Shown here piece by piece: positions 1 to 10,420 of a stretch of DNA of 64,000 bases; position 1 is the stretch's first letter, and each line of letters opens with the position of its first letter. The DNA is from an uncultured Paracoccaceae bacterium (lineage in GTDB: Bacteria > Pseudomonadota > Alphaproteobacteria > Rhodobacterales > Rhodobacteraceae). The translations under genes were made by a program, and so were the position numbers. The notes beneath the pieces were generated by a model, which did no database searches, was not told where the DNA came from, and was given only the letters and a program-made list of their open reading frames with translations. Location of the stretch: contig CANKYO010000001.1 of the NCBI GenBank assembly GCA_947488175.1, positions 62,001-126,000 on the forward strand. Direction: 5' to 3'.

Positions 1-1279
<1,279 letters not shown>

Positions 1280-1993
1280 TCAGGCGCCAACCGCGATTTT
1301 TTCCGCTGTCGTGACAGGCTCTGGATCGCGCAGCACATAACCGCGCCCCCAAACCGTTTCGATGTAGTTTTCACCATCGGTTGCTTCGCTCAGCTTCTTG
1401 CGCAGCTTGCAGATGAACACATCGATGATCTTCAATTCGGGCTCGTCCATGCCGCCATAAAGATGGTTCAGGAACATCTCCTTGGTCAGCGTGGTGCCCT
1501 TGCGCAGACTCAGAAGCTCCAGCATCTGATATTCCTTGCCGGTCAGATGCACGGTACTGCCGCCCACCTCGACCGTTTTGGCATCAAGATTGACCGCAAT
1601 GCGGCCAGTCTTGATAATCGACTGCGCGTGCCCTTTGGAGCGGCGGATGATTGCATGGATACGCGCCACGAGTTCTTCGCGGTGGAAGGGTTTGGTCAGA
1701 TAGTCATCTGCGCCGAAACCAAAGCCTTTTAGCTTGCTTTCTGTCCCATCGTCCCCTGAGAGGATCAATATAGGCGTATCGATACGGCTCAGGCGCAGCT
1801 GGCGCAGCACCTCATGGCCATTCATGTCCGGCAGGTTCAAATCCAACAGGATCAGGTCGTAATCGTAAAGCTTTGCAAGATCGATCCCCTCCTCACCCAG
1901 ATCCGTCGCATAGACGTTCAGGTTCGCATGGGTCAGCATCAGTTCAATGCTTTTCGACGTTGTTGGGTCATCTTCAACCAGCAAGACACGCAT
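1280..1993 (-). CDS. ctrA: Cell-cycle response regulator CtrA
   Basis: CtrA is the OmpR-type master transcription regulator of alphaproteobacteria. In Rhodobacteraceae it is non-essential and controls motility, gene transfer agents and related functions. The 237-residue protein has an acidic pocket near the N-terminus (VEDD), the phospho-acceptor Asp51 in LLDLNLPD, and the conserved Lys in LTKPF. Its C-terminal winged helix contains [12 protein letters not shown] and the WGRGYVL wing. The start ATG at 1993 has GGAGAA upstream. Two TTAACC-type half sites lie 30-55 bases upstream of the start and could serve autoregulation. The partner genes sciP (adjacent) and chpT (22.8 kb) are also in this window; CckA is not. 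Confidence 0.97.
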   Translation of the reverse strand: MRVLLVEDDPTTSKSIELMLTHANLNVYATDLGEEGIDLAKLYDYDLILLDLNLPDMNGHEVLRQLRLSRIDTPILILSGDDGTESKLKGFGFGADDYLTKPFHREELVARIHAIIRRSKGHAQSIIKTGRIAVNLDAKTVEVGGSTVHLTGKEYQMLELLSLRKGTTLTKEMFLNHLYGGMDEPELKIIDVFICKLRKKLSEATDGENYIETVWGRGYVLRDPEPVTTAEKIAVGA

Positions 1994-2020
1994 CCGAGTT
2001 CTCCGCTCTCTCTTCGGTGT

Positions 2021-2048
2021 CGTTAACCTAAACGGCTAAAGGTTAATC
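2021..2048. promoter_or_regulatory. Possible CtrA half sites upstream of ctrA
   Basis: TTAACC at 2023-2028 on plus and its complement GGTTAA at 2041-2046 form an inverted pair in the ctrA leader. The consensus full CtrA site is TTAA-N7-TTAA. Here the two TTAA cores are 16 bases apart, so these are half sites at best. Autoregulation is known for CtrA, but binding here is inference. Confidence 0.35.
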
Positions 2049-2084
2049 ACCCGTTACCATACCAGAATATCTTTACATTTCCAC

Positions 2085-2363
2085 CTATGGTTGTCGATAA
2101 CGTTGCAAAGCCGTTGCTTTTAAGGCTGCTTCGCCATGTGCGGCGACCGCATTTTCCCATTCACCAAACTCTTCATCGGACAATTTATAGCGTTCCAACG
2201 CCTCTTTGCGCTGAATCAGCCCGGCATTCACCGCCCTGACAACGGCCGCTTTGCGCGACGCGACCCAGCGGCGCGTATCACTGCATGGCAGGTCAGCCCG
2301 GGTCATAATAGTTCCATCCGGCAGCGTCACAGAACGCGGCCCTTCTATTTTCCTTAGATACAT
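2085..2363 (-). CDS. sciP: SciP, small CtrA-inhibitory protein (DUF1153)
   Basis: SciP is a small helix-turn-helix protein that blocks CtrA-dependent transcription by contacting CtrA at its target promoters. The 92-residue product matches the family along its length: an N-terminal segment with LPDGT and ADLPCSDTRRWV, then RKAAVVRAVNAGLI and ERYKLSDEEFGEWE, the homeodomain-like helices, and a C-terminal QRYR. The ATG at 2363 is preceded by AAAGGGGTG. It sits 91 bases upstream of ctrA in the same direction, an arrangement seen in many alphaproteobacteria, and is divergent from mnmA. A TTAA-TGGC-TTAA cluster at 2404-2415 lies in the shared promoter region, but its spacing is not the CtrA consensus. 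Confidence 0.9.
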   Translation of the reverse strand: MYLRKIEGPRSVTLPDGTIMTRADLPCSDTRRWVASRKAAVVRAVNAGLIQRKEALERYKLSDEEFGEWENAVAAHGEAALKATALQRYRQP

Positions 2364-2493
2364 GGTGCACCCCTTTCAGTAACTCCCGGGGGCGTTATCG
2401 GGGTTAATGGCTTAATGAGAGGTATAACTGCCCCTTGAGAGTATGTCGCATTTTCCTATATTTCATTGCGAAACGATCCTATCTGGACAAACC

Positions 2494-3633
2494 ATGCCCC
2501 TTGATTCGCCGCTGAACTCCCTCGGCTTTGCAAAGCCGCCCGCGCAGACACGTGTCGTCGTGGCGATGTCCGGTGGCGTCGACAGTTCTGTCGTGGCTGC
2601 ACAACTCGCCGAAGAAGGCTATGATGTGGTCGGCGTTACCTTGCAGCTTTATGATCATGGGGCAGCACTGGCCAAAAAAGGGGCCTGTTGTGCCGGGCGC
2701 GATATTCACGACGCCCGCCGCGTGGCCGAAGAAATGGGATTTCCCCATTATGTGCTGGATTACGAAAACACCTTCCGTGAAGCAGTGATGGACGAATTTG
2801 CTGACAGCTATCTGGGCGGGGCCACACCCGTACCCTGCATTCGTTGCAATGAACGGGTGAAATTCAAGGACCTACTGGAAACGGCCAAAGACCTGGAGGC
2901 TGATTGCATGGCCACCGGTCATTACATCCAACGCAAGATGGGTGCCAATGGGGCCGAACTGCATTCCGCCGCTGATGCCAGCAAAGATCAAAGCTATTTC
3001 CTGTTCTCAACGACGCAGGAACAGCTTGATTATCTGCGCTTTCCACTGGGCCACCTGAAATCCAAGGAAGAAACCCGTGCGCTGGCTGCCAAATACGGGC
3101 TCAGCGTCGCGGATAAACCCGACAGTCAGGATATCTGCTTCGTGCCCAATGGCGATTATGCCGCCGTCATTGAAAAGCTGCGGCCGGGTGCGGCAGAACC
3201 CGGCGATATCGTGGACACAAATGGCACCATACGCGGGACCCACAAGGGCGTGATCCACTACACCGTCGGCCAGCGGCGGGGTCTTGGTATCGGCGGCCTG
3301 TCTGATCCGCTTTATGTGGTGAAACTCGACGTGGACAAAAAGCAGGTCATCGTCGGGCCCAAAGACATGCTTGCCACCCGGCGGGTCCCCATTCGCGAAA
3401 TCAACTGGATCGGTGGCGGAAAGCTGACCGACCTTGCCGAACGACAGATCGCCGTGCGTGTGCGGTCCACCCGGCCACCGACCGACGCCATTCTGCGCCC
3501 GATCTCAGAAACTGAGGCAGAGGTCGAATTGATGGTCGCCGAACAGGGCGTCTCACCGGGACAGGCTTGTGTCTTTTACGATCCCGACAGCACCCGCGTG
3601 CTGGGTGGGGGATGGATCTGGCGCGGTGCCTGA
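2494..3633 (+). CDS. mnmA: tRNA-specific 2-thiouridylase MnmA
   Basis: MnmA thiolates U34 of the tRNAs for Lys, Glu and Gln, using ATP and sulfur relayed from IscS. With the start at 2494 the protein has 379 residues, normal for the family. It shows the PP-loop SGGVDSS at about 26-32, the CXXC segment PCIRCN with Cys115 and Cys118, and the second active-site Cys215 in DSQDICF. The central domain carries [12 protein letters not shown], and a C-terminal beta-barrel ends near WIWRGA. An upstream in-frame ATG at 2443 would add 17 residues that do not look conserved. The start at 2494 agrees with the family N-terminus [12 protein letters not shown] as I remember it, but has only a weak ribosome site. 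Confidence 0.95.
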   Translation: MPLDSPLNSLGFAKPPAQTRVVVAMSGGVDSSVVAAQLAEEGYDVVGVTLQLYDHGAALAKKGACCAGRDIHDARRVAEEMGFPHYVLDYENTFREAVMDEFADSYLGGATPVPCIRCNERVKFKDLLETAKDLEADCMATGHYIQRKMGANGAELHSAADASKDQSYFLFSTTQEQLDYLRFPLGHLKSKEETRALAAKYGLSVADKPDSQDICFVPNGDYAAVIEKLRPGAAEPGDIVDTNGTIRGTHKGVIHYTVGQRRGLGIGGLSDPLYVVKLDVDKKQVIVGPKDMLATRRVPIREINWIGGGKLTDLAERQIAVRVRSTRPPTDAILRPISETEAEVELMVAEQGVSPGQACVFYDPDSTRVLGGGWIWRGA

Positions 3634-3690
3634 CGGGCAGATCGGCACCGGTGATCAACAAAAACAGCGATTTGAACGGAATGAACTGCA

Positions 3691-3711
3691 CCGGAGGTAT
3701 TAAACCTCCGG
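3691..3711 (+). terminator. Hairpin after mnmA
   Basis: CCGGAGGT (3691-3698) and ACCTCCGG (3704-3711) form an 8-bp perfect stem with a 5-base loop, 58 bases after the mnmA stop. No clear T run follows directly, so it may be a weak or factor-assisted terminator or a 3'-end stabiliser. Confidence 0.45.
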
Positions 3712-3848
3712 CTGTACTGTGTTAACTTTAATAGAATTTGATCAACTTTTTTGGCCGGTTTAACCTGTTCTTTTGTTCAGTTTCGTCAATTCGCCCCATA
3801 AATGCCCGAAATCAATCTGATCGAGGGGACGTTAATGAAGGACGTGAC

Positions 3849-4040
3849 ATGATGACCAGACAGACGCAGAAAGCCGCGCCATATGACGCAGCCGAGGCAT
3901 TCTACGGACAAAGTGAACTGAAATTCGAGGAACAACTGAGGCTGATGGGAGCGACCGACCCGCGATTGCTCAAGGCTTTCAAGCGAACTCGCGAACGCTA
4001 CGCCGAACAAAAGCGCAGCAAGAACGCCTCGGCAAACTAA
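3849..4040 (+). CDS. Small conserved-looking protein, function unknown
   Basis: A 63-residue soluble, charged protein that I do not recognise. It has a short N-terminal tail (about 1-13), a helical middle with FYGQSELKFEEQLRLMG, and a basic C-terminal helix RLLKAFKRTRERYAEQKR. It has no membrane segment or cysteine. ATG codons at 3849 and 3852 both follow AAGGACG at workable spacing; the longer open frame from 3738 is unlikely because its added part looks like untranslated sequence. It stands alone between mnmA and an ATPase gene, with about 110 bases on its right side. The clear ribosome site and amphipathic helices support a real gene; no function can be proposed. Confidence 0.6.
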   Translation: MMTRQTQKAAPYDAAEAFYGQSELKFEEQLRLMGATDPRLLKAFKRTRERYAEQKRSKNASAN

Positions 4041-4155
4041 GCGAGCACAAAGCGATATTGTTGCTGTCGCAAAGCCGCACGCCGTCCAGAGCGACAAAGC
4101 CAAGGCTCAAAAAATCCCCTAGATCATTCCTGATCCGCCGGTTACCCAAGGCGTC

Positions 4156-5019
4156 ATGATCTACGCATCCGCATCAGAATGGCGCAACGCCCCGCAGAAA
4201 CGTGTCCTGCTTTTTGCCATGTCAGGTCTGGGCAAAACTTATCTGTCAAATATGCTGCGCAGCACCGGGGATTGGTTCCACTATTCCATCGATTACCGCA
4301 TCGGCACCCGGTACATGGGCGAAAAAATCGCCGACAATGCCAAGCGCGAGGCGATGAAGGTGCCGTTCCTGCGCGATCTGTTGCGATCCAATTCTATCTA
4401 TATCGGCTCCAACATCTCGTTTGATGACCTCAAGCCGATGTCGTCCTATCTGGGCAAACCGGGTGATCCGGCCAAAGGCGGATTGGCGTGGGATGAATAT
4501 ACACACCGCCAGGATCAGTTTCAGCAGGCCGAAGTGGCCGCGCTGCACGACACCGGCTATTTCATCGACCGGGCTGTTGAGCTTTATCAGTACCCCCATT
4601 TTGTATGCGACACCGGGGGATCAATCTGCGAATGGGTGGATGTAAACAACCTCGACGATCCGATCATGACCGATCTCGCCTCGCGCACCTTAATGGTCTG
4701 GATCAAAGGAACCGATGAGCACACCGCCGAACTGATCCGGCGGTTTGATCGCGAACCCAAGCCGATGTCCTATGACCCGGACTTCCTGCTGGCCACGTGG
4801 AACGCCTACCTGTCGAAATTCAAGGTCGCTCCAGACAAGGTCGACCCTGATGATTTCATCCGCTGGGCCTTTGCCAAGGCACTCGCCCACCGGCAACCAC
4901 GATATCAGGCGATGGCAGACCGCTGGGGGATCACTGTGCCCATGCACGCAGTCACGCAAGTTCACGATTCGGAGGGCTTTGTCAGCATGATCGCTGACGC
5001 CCTTGAGATGCGCAGCTAA
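4156..5019 (+). CDS. P-loop ATPase / kinase-like protein
   Basis: A 287-residue protein with a Walker A-like loop AMSGLGKT at about residues 21-28, with Ala in place of the first Gly. It resembles small nucleotide kinases of the P-loop class. A DTGG segment near residue 153 and the beta strand LMVWIKG near 177 fit such a fold. Arg-rich stretches (ELIRRFDREPKP) could form a lid. Substrate and pathway are unknown. ATG at 4156 follows AAGGCG. The gene ends 36 bases before metA in the same direction, so the two may be cotranscribed, but a role in methionine synthesis is not implied. It has no membrane segment or signal peptide. Confidence 0.7.
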   Translation: MIYASASEWRNAPQKRVLLFAMSGLGKTYLSNMLRSTGDWFHYSIDYRIGTRYMGEKIADNAKREAMKVPFLRDLLRSNSIYIGSNISFDDLKPMSSYLGKPGDPAKGGLAWDEYTHRQDQFQQAEVAALHDTGYFIDRAVELYQYPHFVCDTGGSICEWVDVNNLDDPIMTDLASRTLMVWIKGTDEHTAELIRRFDREPKPMSYDPDFLLATWNAYLSKFKVAPDKVDPDDFIRWAFAKALAHRQPRYQAMADRWGITVPMHAVTQVHDSEGFVSMIADALEMRS

Positions 5020-5055
5020 GCCGCCTATCTCTTCCCTCTGATCAGGATTTGTCCC

Positions 5056-5973
5056 ATGCCCATCAAACTGCCTGCCGCCCTGCCCGCCTATGACGTCCTT
5101 TCCAAGGAAGGCGTTATGGTGCTCGATGAAGACACCGCCGCCCGTCAGGATATCCGGCCGCTGCGGATCGCGCTCCTGAACCTGATGCCCAAGAAAATCC
5201 AGACCGAAAACCAGTTCGCCCGGCTGATCGGGGCCACACCGCTGCAGATCGAATTCTCGCTGATCCGGATGTCTGAACACCAGACCAAAAACACCGCCGC
5301 GGCCCATATGGAGGAATTCTACCACCCCTTCAGCGAGGTGCAGGATCAGAAATTCGACGGGCTGATTATCACCGGTGCGCCCATCGAACACCTGCCCTTT
5401 GAAGACGTGACATATTGGGATGAACTCACCCAGGTCTTCGACTGGACCCAAACCCATGTACATTCGACCTTCGGGGTCTGCTGGGGGGGCATGGCGATGA
5501 TCAACTATTTCCACGGCGTGCAAAAACACATTCTGGATCACAAGGCCTTCGGCTGCTTCCGGCACCGAAACACCGCACCCGCGTCACCCTATCTGCGGGG
5601 CTTTTCGGACGATTGCGTGATACCCGTCAGCCGCTGGACCGAAATGCGGCAGGATGAAATCGACGCCGCCAACGGGCTTAACACGCTCATCACCAGCGAC
5701 GAAGCCGGGCCCTGCCTGGTCGAGGATCCGGGCCACCGCGCGCTCTATATCTTCAACCATTTCGAATATGACAGTGGCACGCTCAAGCAGGAATATGACC
5801 GTGACATCGCCAACAGGACGCCGATCAACGTGCCGATGAACTATTATCCGGACGATGACCCAACGGCAGAACCGCAAAACAGGTGGCGAAGCCACGCACA
5901 CCTTCTATATGGCAACTGGATAAACGAGATTTACCAGACGACCCATTTCGAGGTGGACAAAATTGGCACGTAA
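5056..5973 (+). CDS. metAA: Homoserine O-acetyltransferase, MetA family
   Basis: This enzyme acylates the hydroxyl of homoserine in the first committed step of methionine synthesis. The 305-residue protein carries the MetA catalytic set at the standard numbers: Cys142 in FGVCWGG and His235 and Glu237 in NHFE. Residue 111 is Glu (APIEHL), where the succinyl-specific E. coli enzyme has Gly. In characterised MetA proteins Glu111 goes with acetyl-CoA use, so I call it an acetyltransferase. Many databases will label it homoserine O-succinyltransferase. The start ATG at 5056 lacks a strong ribosome site. Its last 11 bases overlap the next gene. The 36-base upstream gap is too short for a SAM riboswitch. 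Confidence 0.92.
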   Translation: MPIKLPAALPAYDVLSKEGVMVLDEDTAARQDIRPLRIALLNLMPKKIQTENQFARLIGATPLQIEFSLIRMSEHQTKNTAAAHMEEFYHPFSEVQDQKFDGLIITGAPIEHLPFEDVTYWDELTQVFDWTQTHVHSTFGVCWGGMAMINYFHGVQKHILDHKAFGCFRHRNTAPASPYLRGFSDDCVIPVSRWTEMRQDEIDAANGLNTLITSDEAGPCLVEDPGHRALYIFNHFEYDSGTLKQEYDRDIANRTPINVPMNYYPDDDPTAEPQNRWRSHAHLLYGNWINEIYQTTHFEVDKIGT

Positions 5974-6952
5974 AACCCTTGCATTCACGACAGCCACATT
6001 GGGGCTGGGCGCAATACTCACGACATTCAGCGCGGGCTATCGCACCGCCAAGGCGGAAGAGGCCTTTCCCCCGATCGGCGAGTTCGTCGATGTGACCGGC
6101 GGGCGCGTGCATTACGTTCAGGAGGGCAGCGGCCCACATGTGATCCTGCTGCATGGGGCTGGCGGCAACCTGCGGGAATTCACCTTCGATCTGATGGATC
6201 GGCTGACGGATCGGTATACGGTCACCGCCTTTGACCGGCCAGGGCTAGGATATACCGACCGTGTCCCCGGTATCGCAACCGGGGCATTGGCCACCGAAGG
6301 GGACCCACCGCGCGCCCAGGCGCGCATGCTGCGCGAGGCCGCGAGCATGATCGGCATTGCAAACCCCATCGTTGTCGGCCACAGCATGGGCGGGATCATC
6401 AGCTACGCCTGGGCGGTTGAGGGTCTGGATGAGGACAGCTCCGTCAACGCCGCAGCCATCGTATCGCTTGCCGGTGTGACCATGCCCTGGCCCGGCGATC
6501 TGGGGAACTACTACACCTTAAACGGCAGCGCATTCGGCGGCGCGGTCACCATACCACTGATCTCGGCGCTTGCCCCGGAAAGCCGGGTGCGTGCCGGGAT
6601 CGAGGATATCTTTGCACCGCAATCCTCGCCTGAGGGTTACGCCGAATACATTGGCGCGCCGCTTACGCTGCGGGTGGATAGTTTCCGGGCCAATGTCAGG
6701 CAGGTCAACACGCTCCGGCCCAAAGTGGTCGAGATGTCAGCGCGCTATCCCGAATTGACACTCCCCATCGAAATTCTGCATGGCACAGCGGACACCACCG
6801 TGCCGATCCATGTGCATGCCGAAGAGGTGATCAAGGTGGCGCCCACCGCTAGACTGACGCGGCTCGATGGGATCGGACATATGCCCCAGCAAACAAACCC
6901 GGTCGAAACCGTCGCCGCCATTAACCGGGCCGCGGAAAGGGCCGGCTTCTGA
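5963..6952 (+). CDS. Alpha/beta hydrolase, probably exported or membrane-anchored
   Basis: A 329-residue hydrolase with an N-terminal hydrophobic segment (about 5-27) followed by an Ala/Lys stretch, consistent with a signal peptide or anchor. The core fold shows the oxyanion-hole HGAGG near 64-68, the nucleophile elbow GHSMGG with Ser141, an Asp in HGTADTTVP, and the terminal His in GIGHMPQQ. The catalytic triad is therefore complete; the substrate is unknown. The start is TTG at 5963, preceded by GAGGTGG, and overlaps the metA end by 11 bases, so translation is likely coupled. It could be an esterase or a haloalkane dehalogenase/epoxide hydrolase relative, but no diagnostic residues separate these. 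Confidence 0.85.
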   Translation: MARKTLAFTTATLGLGAILTTFSAGYRTAKAEEAFPPIGEFVDVTGGRVHYVQEGSGPHVILLHGAGGNLREFTFDLMDRLTDRYTVTAFDRPGLGYTDRVPGIATGALATEGDPPRAQARMLREAASMIGIANPIVVGHSMGGIISYAWAVEGLDEDSSVNAAAIVSLAGVTMPWPGDLGNYYTLNGSAFGGAVTIPLISALAPESRVRAGIEDIFAPQSSPEGYAEYIGAPLTLRVDSFRANVRQVNTLRPKVVEMSARYPELTLPIEILHGTADTTVPIHVHAEEVIKVAPTARLTRLDGIGHMPQQTNPVETVAAINRAAERAGF

Positions 6953-7039
6953 TCAGGACCCGGGGCGCAAATCAGACCCGAATTGCGCTCCGCCTTCGAA
7001 AGCCCCATATATGTAATCCAGAAGATCGGGAGAGTTTTC

Positions 7040-7909
7040 ATGGATTTACCCTTTGATGGCGGCATCAGCCGCTATTACCAAGAGGACGCGCCCGCCGACG
7101 TCCGTGCCATCATTGAAGGCGCTCGCAATTCCAAAATTCTCAACGACAGCTATCCTTATGACAAACGCTGGAAGCGCGGCGAGTATGAGGCCGCTCTTGA
7201 GTTGCTGCAGATCGAACTCGTGCGCATGCAAGCCTGGGTGCGCGACACCGGCCAGCGCATCGCCATTGTTTTCGAAGGGCGTGACGCCGCCGGCAAAGGC
7301 GGCACGATCAAACGCTTCCGCGAAAACTTGAACCCGCGCGGCGCCCGCCTTGTGGCACTGTCAAAGCCAACCGAAACCGAAGCCGCGCAATGGTATTTCC
7401 AACGCTACATCGCCCATTTGCCAGCAAAGGGTGAGATCACCATCTTCGACCGTAGCTGGTACAACCGCGGCGTGGTCGAGCACGTGTTTGACTTCTGCAC
7501 GCCTGCGCAACGGGCGCTCTGGTTCAAACAGGTTCCCGAATTCGAACATATGCTGGCACAGGAGGGGATCAAACTCTTCAAAATCTGGCTCAATGTCGGC
7601 CGAGCCACGCAGTTGAAACGGTTCCTCGACCGGGAAAGCGATCTGCTGAAACAGTGGAAACTCAGCTGGATCGATGTCAAAGGTCTGTCCAAATGGGATG
7701 AATACACAGACGCCATCCAGGAAACACTGGACAAGACCCATTCTGAGGAAGGACCATGGACCATTATCCGTTCTGACGATAAGCGCCGCGCGCGCATCCA
7801 GGCAATCCGCAGCATCCTGACCCAGCTTGACTATGCCCGCAAAGACCCCAAAGCGCTGGGCGAAATCGATCCCCAAATAGCAGGAGGTCCGGACCTCTGG
7901 CATGCCTAA
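7040..7909 (+). CDS. ppk2: Polyphosphate kinase 2
   Basis: PPK2 enzymes transfer phosphate between polyphosphate and nucleotides, usually favouring nucleotide formation. The 289-residue protein is of single-domain length. It shows the Walker A loop GRDAAGKGG at 80-88, the lid-forming NLNPRG, the Walker B segment FDRSWYNR at 136-143, and the family segments [16 protein letters not shown] and KWDEYTDA. The ATG at 7040 with GGGAGAG upstream is preferred; an in-frame start at 6983 would add 19 unconserved residues. The gene overlaps the following TetR gene by 8 bases. Together with the PagL-like gene after that it may form one transcription unit with a stress or envelope theme, which is inference. 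Confidence 0.93.
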   Translation: MDLPFDGGISRYYQEDAPADVRAIIEGARNSKILNDSYPYDKRWKRGEYEAALELLQIELVRMQAWVRDTGQRIAIVFEGRDAAGKGGTIKRFRENLNPRGARLVALSKPTETEAAQWYFQRYIAHLPAKGEITIFDRSWYNRGVVEHVFDFCTPAQRALWFKQVPEFEHMLAQEGIKLFKIWLNVGRATQLKRFLDRESDLLKQWKLSWIDVKGLSKWDEYTDAIQETLDKTHSEEGPWTIIRSDDKRRARIQAIRSILTQLDYARKDPKALGEIDPQIAGGPDLWHA

Positions 7910-8519
7910 ACGCGGCTATCATCACGGCAATCTGCGCGAGGCTCTGATCGACGGCTGTCTGCGGCTGATCGAAAAGCGCGGGCCCACGGGTTTCACCCTA
8001 TCCGAAGCGGCGCGCGAGGCAGGGGTCACCCCCGCCGCCGTTTACCGGCATTTCGAAGGCCGCGAAGACCTCATCGCCGCCGCCGCACATCAAGGCTACG
8101 AGATGTTCGGCGACCTGATGGAATACGCCTATGGCGAAGGCCAACCATCCGCCCTCGCCGCGTTCGAGGCGACCGGGCGCGCCTATCTGGCCTTCGCGCG
8201 CAAAAACCCCGGCCACTACATCGCCATGTTCGAATCCGGGATATCAATCAACCGCACGCCAGAACTGCACGCCGTCGCGACCCGCGCCATGGGCGTACTG
8301 GAAAAAGCCGCAGAGGAACTCAGCCAGCATATTCCGGCTGAAAAGCGGCCACCGCCGCAGATGTTCAGCGCCCACATCTGGGCCATGTCCCACGGGGTTG
8401 TCGAACTTTTTGCCCGCTCCAACCCCGGCACCAAAAGCCCCTTCCCGCCCGAGGACCTACTGGAATCCGGTATCGGTATCTACCTGCGCGGCCTCGGCCT
8501 CATTGAACCGGATCGCTGA
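7902..8519 (+). CDS. TetR family transcription regulator
   Basis: A 205-residue one-component regulator. The N-terminal helix-turn-helix spans about residues 12-58, with [24 protein letters not shown] as the DNA-recognition segment. The helical C-terminal ligand domain includes [16 protein letters not shown] and a later [15 protein letters not shown], which resembles the WHG-type C-terminal domain. The start overlaps ppk2 by 8 bases, and its stop is followed after 2 bases by the next start, so all three genes look translationally coupled. Its targets may be this operon, but no operator palindrome was found in front of ppk2. Confidence 0.9.
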   Translation: MPKRGYHHGNLREALIDGCLRLIEKRGPTGFTLSEAAREAGVTPAAVYRHFEGREDLIAAAAHQGYEMFGDLMEYAYGEGQPSALAAFEATGRAYLAFARKNPGHYIAMFESGISINRTPELHAVATRAMGVLEKAAEELSQHIPAEKRPPPQMFSAHIWAMSHGVVELFARSNPGTKSPFPPEDLLESGIGIYLRGLGLIEPDR

Positions 8520-8521
8520 CC

Positions 8522-9037
8522 ATGGATGGAACCCTCGCCGTTATCTGGCTGATCACCAGCCTCGCCGATATGGGATTGAACGAATGCGCCTCTGGCTGCC
8601 TTGCCCAACGGGACGCCCCGTCTCGCTTCTGGGTGCAGGGCGGACAGGTGATTTTTCAGGAGGAAGAGATCGGCGAAGAAATCTATGTCGGCTATGACGC
8701 GCCACGCCGCTACGGGCCGTTCCAAATCACCTACGGTGCCTCAATCACCGATGAAGGGGCTGGATGGGTCGGTGCAGGGGCCAAATGGACGACACGCAAT
8801 TTCTCGGATGGCCCGTTCTTCATCGAAACCTCCTTCATGCCCGGACTATATGCCCAGGGCGACGGCCCCGACCTCGGTGGAGCCCTGCATTTCCGCTCAG
8901 CTTTCGGCGCGGGCTATATCTTCGACAATGGTGCGACGCTGACGGTCAGCTACGACCACCGTTCCAACGGGGATATCCAGGATCTCAACCCGGGTCTGGA
9001 AACACTCTCGGTGCGTTATGCGGTCAGGCTGAACTAG
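8522..9037 (+). CDS. PagL-like lipid A 3-O-deacylase / acyloxyacyl hydrolase
   Basis: PagL is an outer-membrane beta-barrel that removes the 3-O acyl chain from lipid A. This 171-residue protein shows the C-terminal PagL signature DHRSNGDIQDLNPGLE, giving His146, Ser148 and Glu160. The spacing equals that of the known catalytic triad His126/Ser128/Glu140. Alternating aromatic strands (FQITYGAS, GGALHFRSAFGAGYIF, LSVRYAVRLN) fit a small barrel that ends in an aromatic-containing strand. The N-terminus is only weakly signal-like and has two Cys (22 and 26), so the true start or export route is unclear. The stop codon lies inside the structured repeat that follows. Confidence 0.75.
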   Translation: MDGTLAVIWLITSLADMGLNECASGCLAQRDAPSRFWVQGGQVIFQEEEIGEEIYVGYDAPRRYGPFQITYGASITDEGAGWVGAGAKWTTRNFSDGPFFIETSFMPGLYAQGDGPDLGGALHFRSAFGAGYIFDNGATLTVSYDHRSNGDIQDLNPGLETLSVRYAVRLN

Positions 9038-9149
9038 AGCGAAATCCCAAAAATCTGAATCAGATTTTTGATTTCAAGACAGATGCAACCGTTGCTCCTG
9101 TCTTGTCGCCGAGAAAATCTGCGTTGCAGATTTTACGGACGACGCTCTA
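9035..9149. repeat. Three-hairpin structured element with inverted TAGAGCG ends
   Basis: The 115-base block starts with TAGAGCG (9035-9041) and ends with CGCTCTA (9143-9149). Between them lie three stems. Stem one pairs 9048-9058 with 9060-9070 (plus AAATC/GATTT flanks). Stem two pairs CAAGACAG (9075-9082) with CTGTCTTG (9098-9105) and has an inner GCAAC/GTTGC. Stem three pairs AAAATCTGC (9114-9122) with GCAGATTTT (9126-9134). The first bases include the stop codon of the PagL-like gene. It looks like a REP/MITE-type intergenic element and could also end transcription. The 185 bases from it to potA hold nothing I recognise. No second copy was seen in the window. Confidence 0.75.
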
Positions 9150-9334
9150 AGCGGCGTCAAAGCGACACTCTGTTAACGAATGACCACCGCACGGTCCGTT
9201 ACCGGCCATGTCCCGCCAAGTTGCCATACGCAAGTCCGACGCTTTGCCGACACCGCTTTTTTCATATTTTGCAGGCGTTAACGGGTCTTTGTTGAAATTC
9301 CGCGGCGACACCAACAAAACCGTTGCGCGTACGC

Positions 9335-10420
9335 CTAGTTAAGTAATACCAAAGACCGCTCATCCCACACCACCCGCGTTGCGGCACCAACATCCAGAAC
9401 CGGGCGTCCGATCACGTTTTTCATCGCGATATTCAGTGGTTTTTCAACACCTTGAACCCGCACATCGTAATAGGTCATGTCGCCATAATAAACGACCTCG
9501 TCCACCACCCCGTCGATCAACCGCAGATCGGTCGTTTCGCCATCAAAAAGCAGGCTCAGCGTTTCAGGCCGGATGCCAACAATCGCCTTGCCGATCGTCA
9601 CCGGCTCCGGCACCTGATCCGGCGAAATCGTCACCCGTCCCAGACCCGATATCTCCAGATCAACGGGGTCGTTTGATGATCGGACCACTACGTCCAGAAA
9701 GTTCATTTTTCCAATAAAATCAGCGACCTGCCTGTTACGCGGACGACGATAAAGGGTCTCGGCATCCGCCAATTGCCCGATCCGCCCTTCAAACATCACC
9801 GCAATCCGGTCGGACATCACCAGCGCCTCTTCCTGATCGTGTGTGACCAAGATGAACGTGATCCCCACATGGCGCTGCAGGCGCATCAGCTCCACCTGCA
9901 TCTGTTCACGCATCTTCTTGTCCAGCGCCGAAAGGGGTTCATCCAGCAGCAGCACTTTTGGCTTCAAAATCAATGCTCTGGCCAATGCAACCCGCTGCCG
10001 TTGCCCGCCAGAAAGGGCATGTGCGGCGCGCTTGCCATAGCCATCCAAACCCACCATATCCAGCGCATCCTCAACCAGCGTCTGTTTCGCCTTAGTGTCC
10101 AAATCGGACCGTTTGCGCAGACCAAAGGCGACGTTCTCAGCAACGCTCAAATGCGGAAAAATCGCGTAGGATTGAAACACCATGTTCGTCGGCCGCAGAT
10201 TGGCTGGCACGCCCGCCATATCCTTGCCACCAATGGTCACCAACCCGTTGGAAACACTTTCAAATCCCGCAATCGTGCGCAGCAGGGTTGTCTTCCCGCA
10301 GCCAGATGGGCCAAGCAGGGAAAAGAACTCGCCCTCGCCAATCTCAAGATCAATATCGCGCAAGGCGTGATAGTCGCCATAGTGCTTGTTAACACCTTTC
10401 AATGTGATCAATGGGGTCAC
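9335..10420 (-). CDS. potA: Polyamine-type ABC transporter ATP-binding protein
   Basis: This is the ATPase of a spermidine/putrescine-type importer. The 361-residue protein has Walker A GPSGCGKTT near 38, the Q-loop VFQSYAIFPHL, the signature LSGGQRQRVALARAL, Walker B VLLLDEPLSALD and the H-loop THDQEEAL. A C-terminal TOBE-like regulatory domain covers about 280-360. The start is GTG at 10420, overlapping the stop of the permease gene by 4 bases. It is the last of three overlapping genes (potB-potC-potA). No periplasmic binding protein is encoded next to them, so the substrate rests on family resemblance; closely related systems carry other cationic or small organic substrates. Confidence 0.88.
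   Translation of the reverse strand: MTPLITLKGVNKHYGDYHALRDIDLEIGEGEFFSLLGPSGCGKTTLLRTIAGFESVSNGLVTIGGKDMAGVPANLRPTNMVFQSYAIFPHLSVAENVAFGLRKRSDLDTKAKQTLVEDALDMVGLDGYGKRAAHALSGGQRQRVALARALILKPKVLLLDEPLSALDKKMREQMQVELMRLQRHVGITFILVTHDQEEALVMSDRIAVMFEGRIGQLADAETLYRRPRNRQVADFIGKMNFLDVVVRSSNDPVDLEISGLGRVTISPDQVPEPVTIGKAIVGIRPETLSLLFDGETTDLRLIDGVVDEVVYYGDMTYYDVRVQGVEKPLNIAMKNVIGRPVLDVGAATRVVWDERSLVLLN

Noticed and set aside
5020..5055. Possible SAM riboswitch before metA
   Set aside because: The gap to the preceding gene is only 36 bases and shows no pseudoknot-forming pattern.
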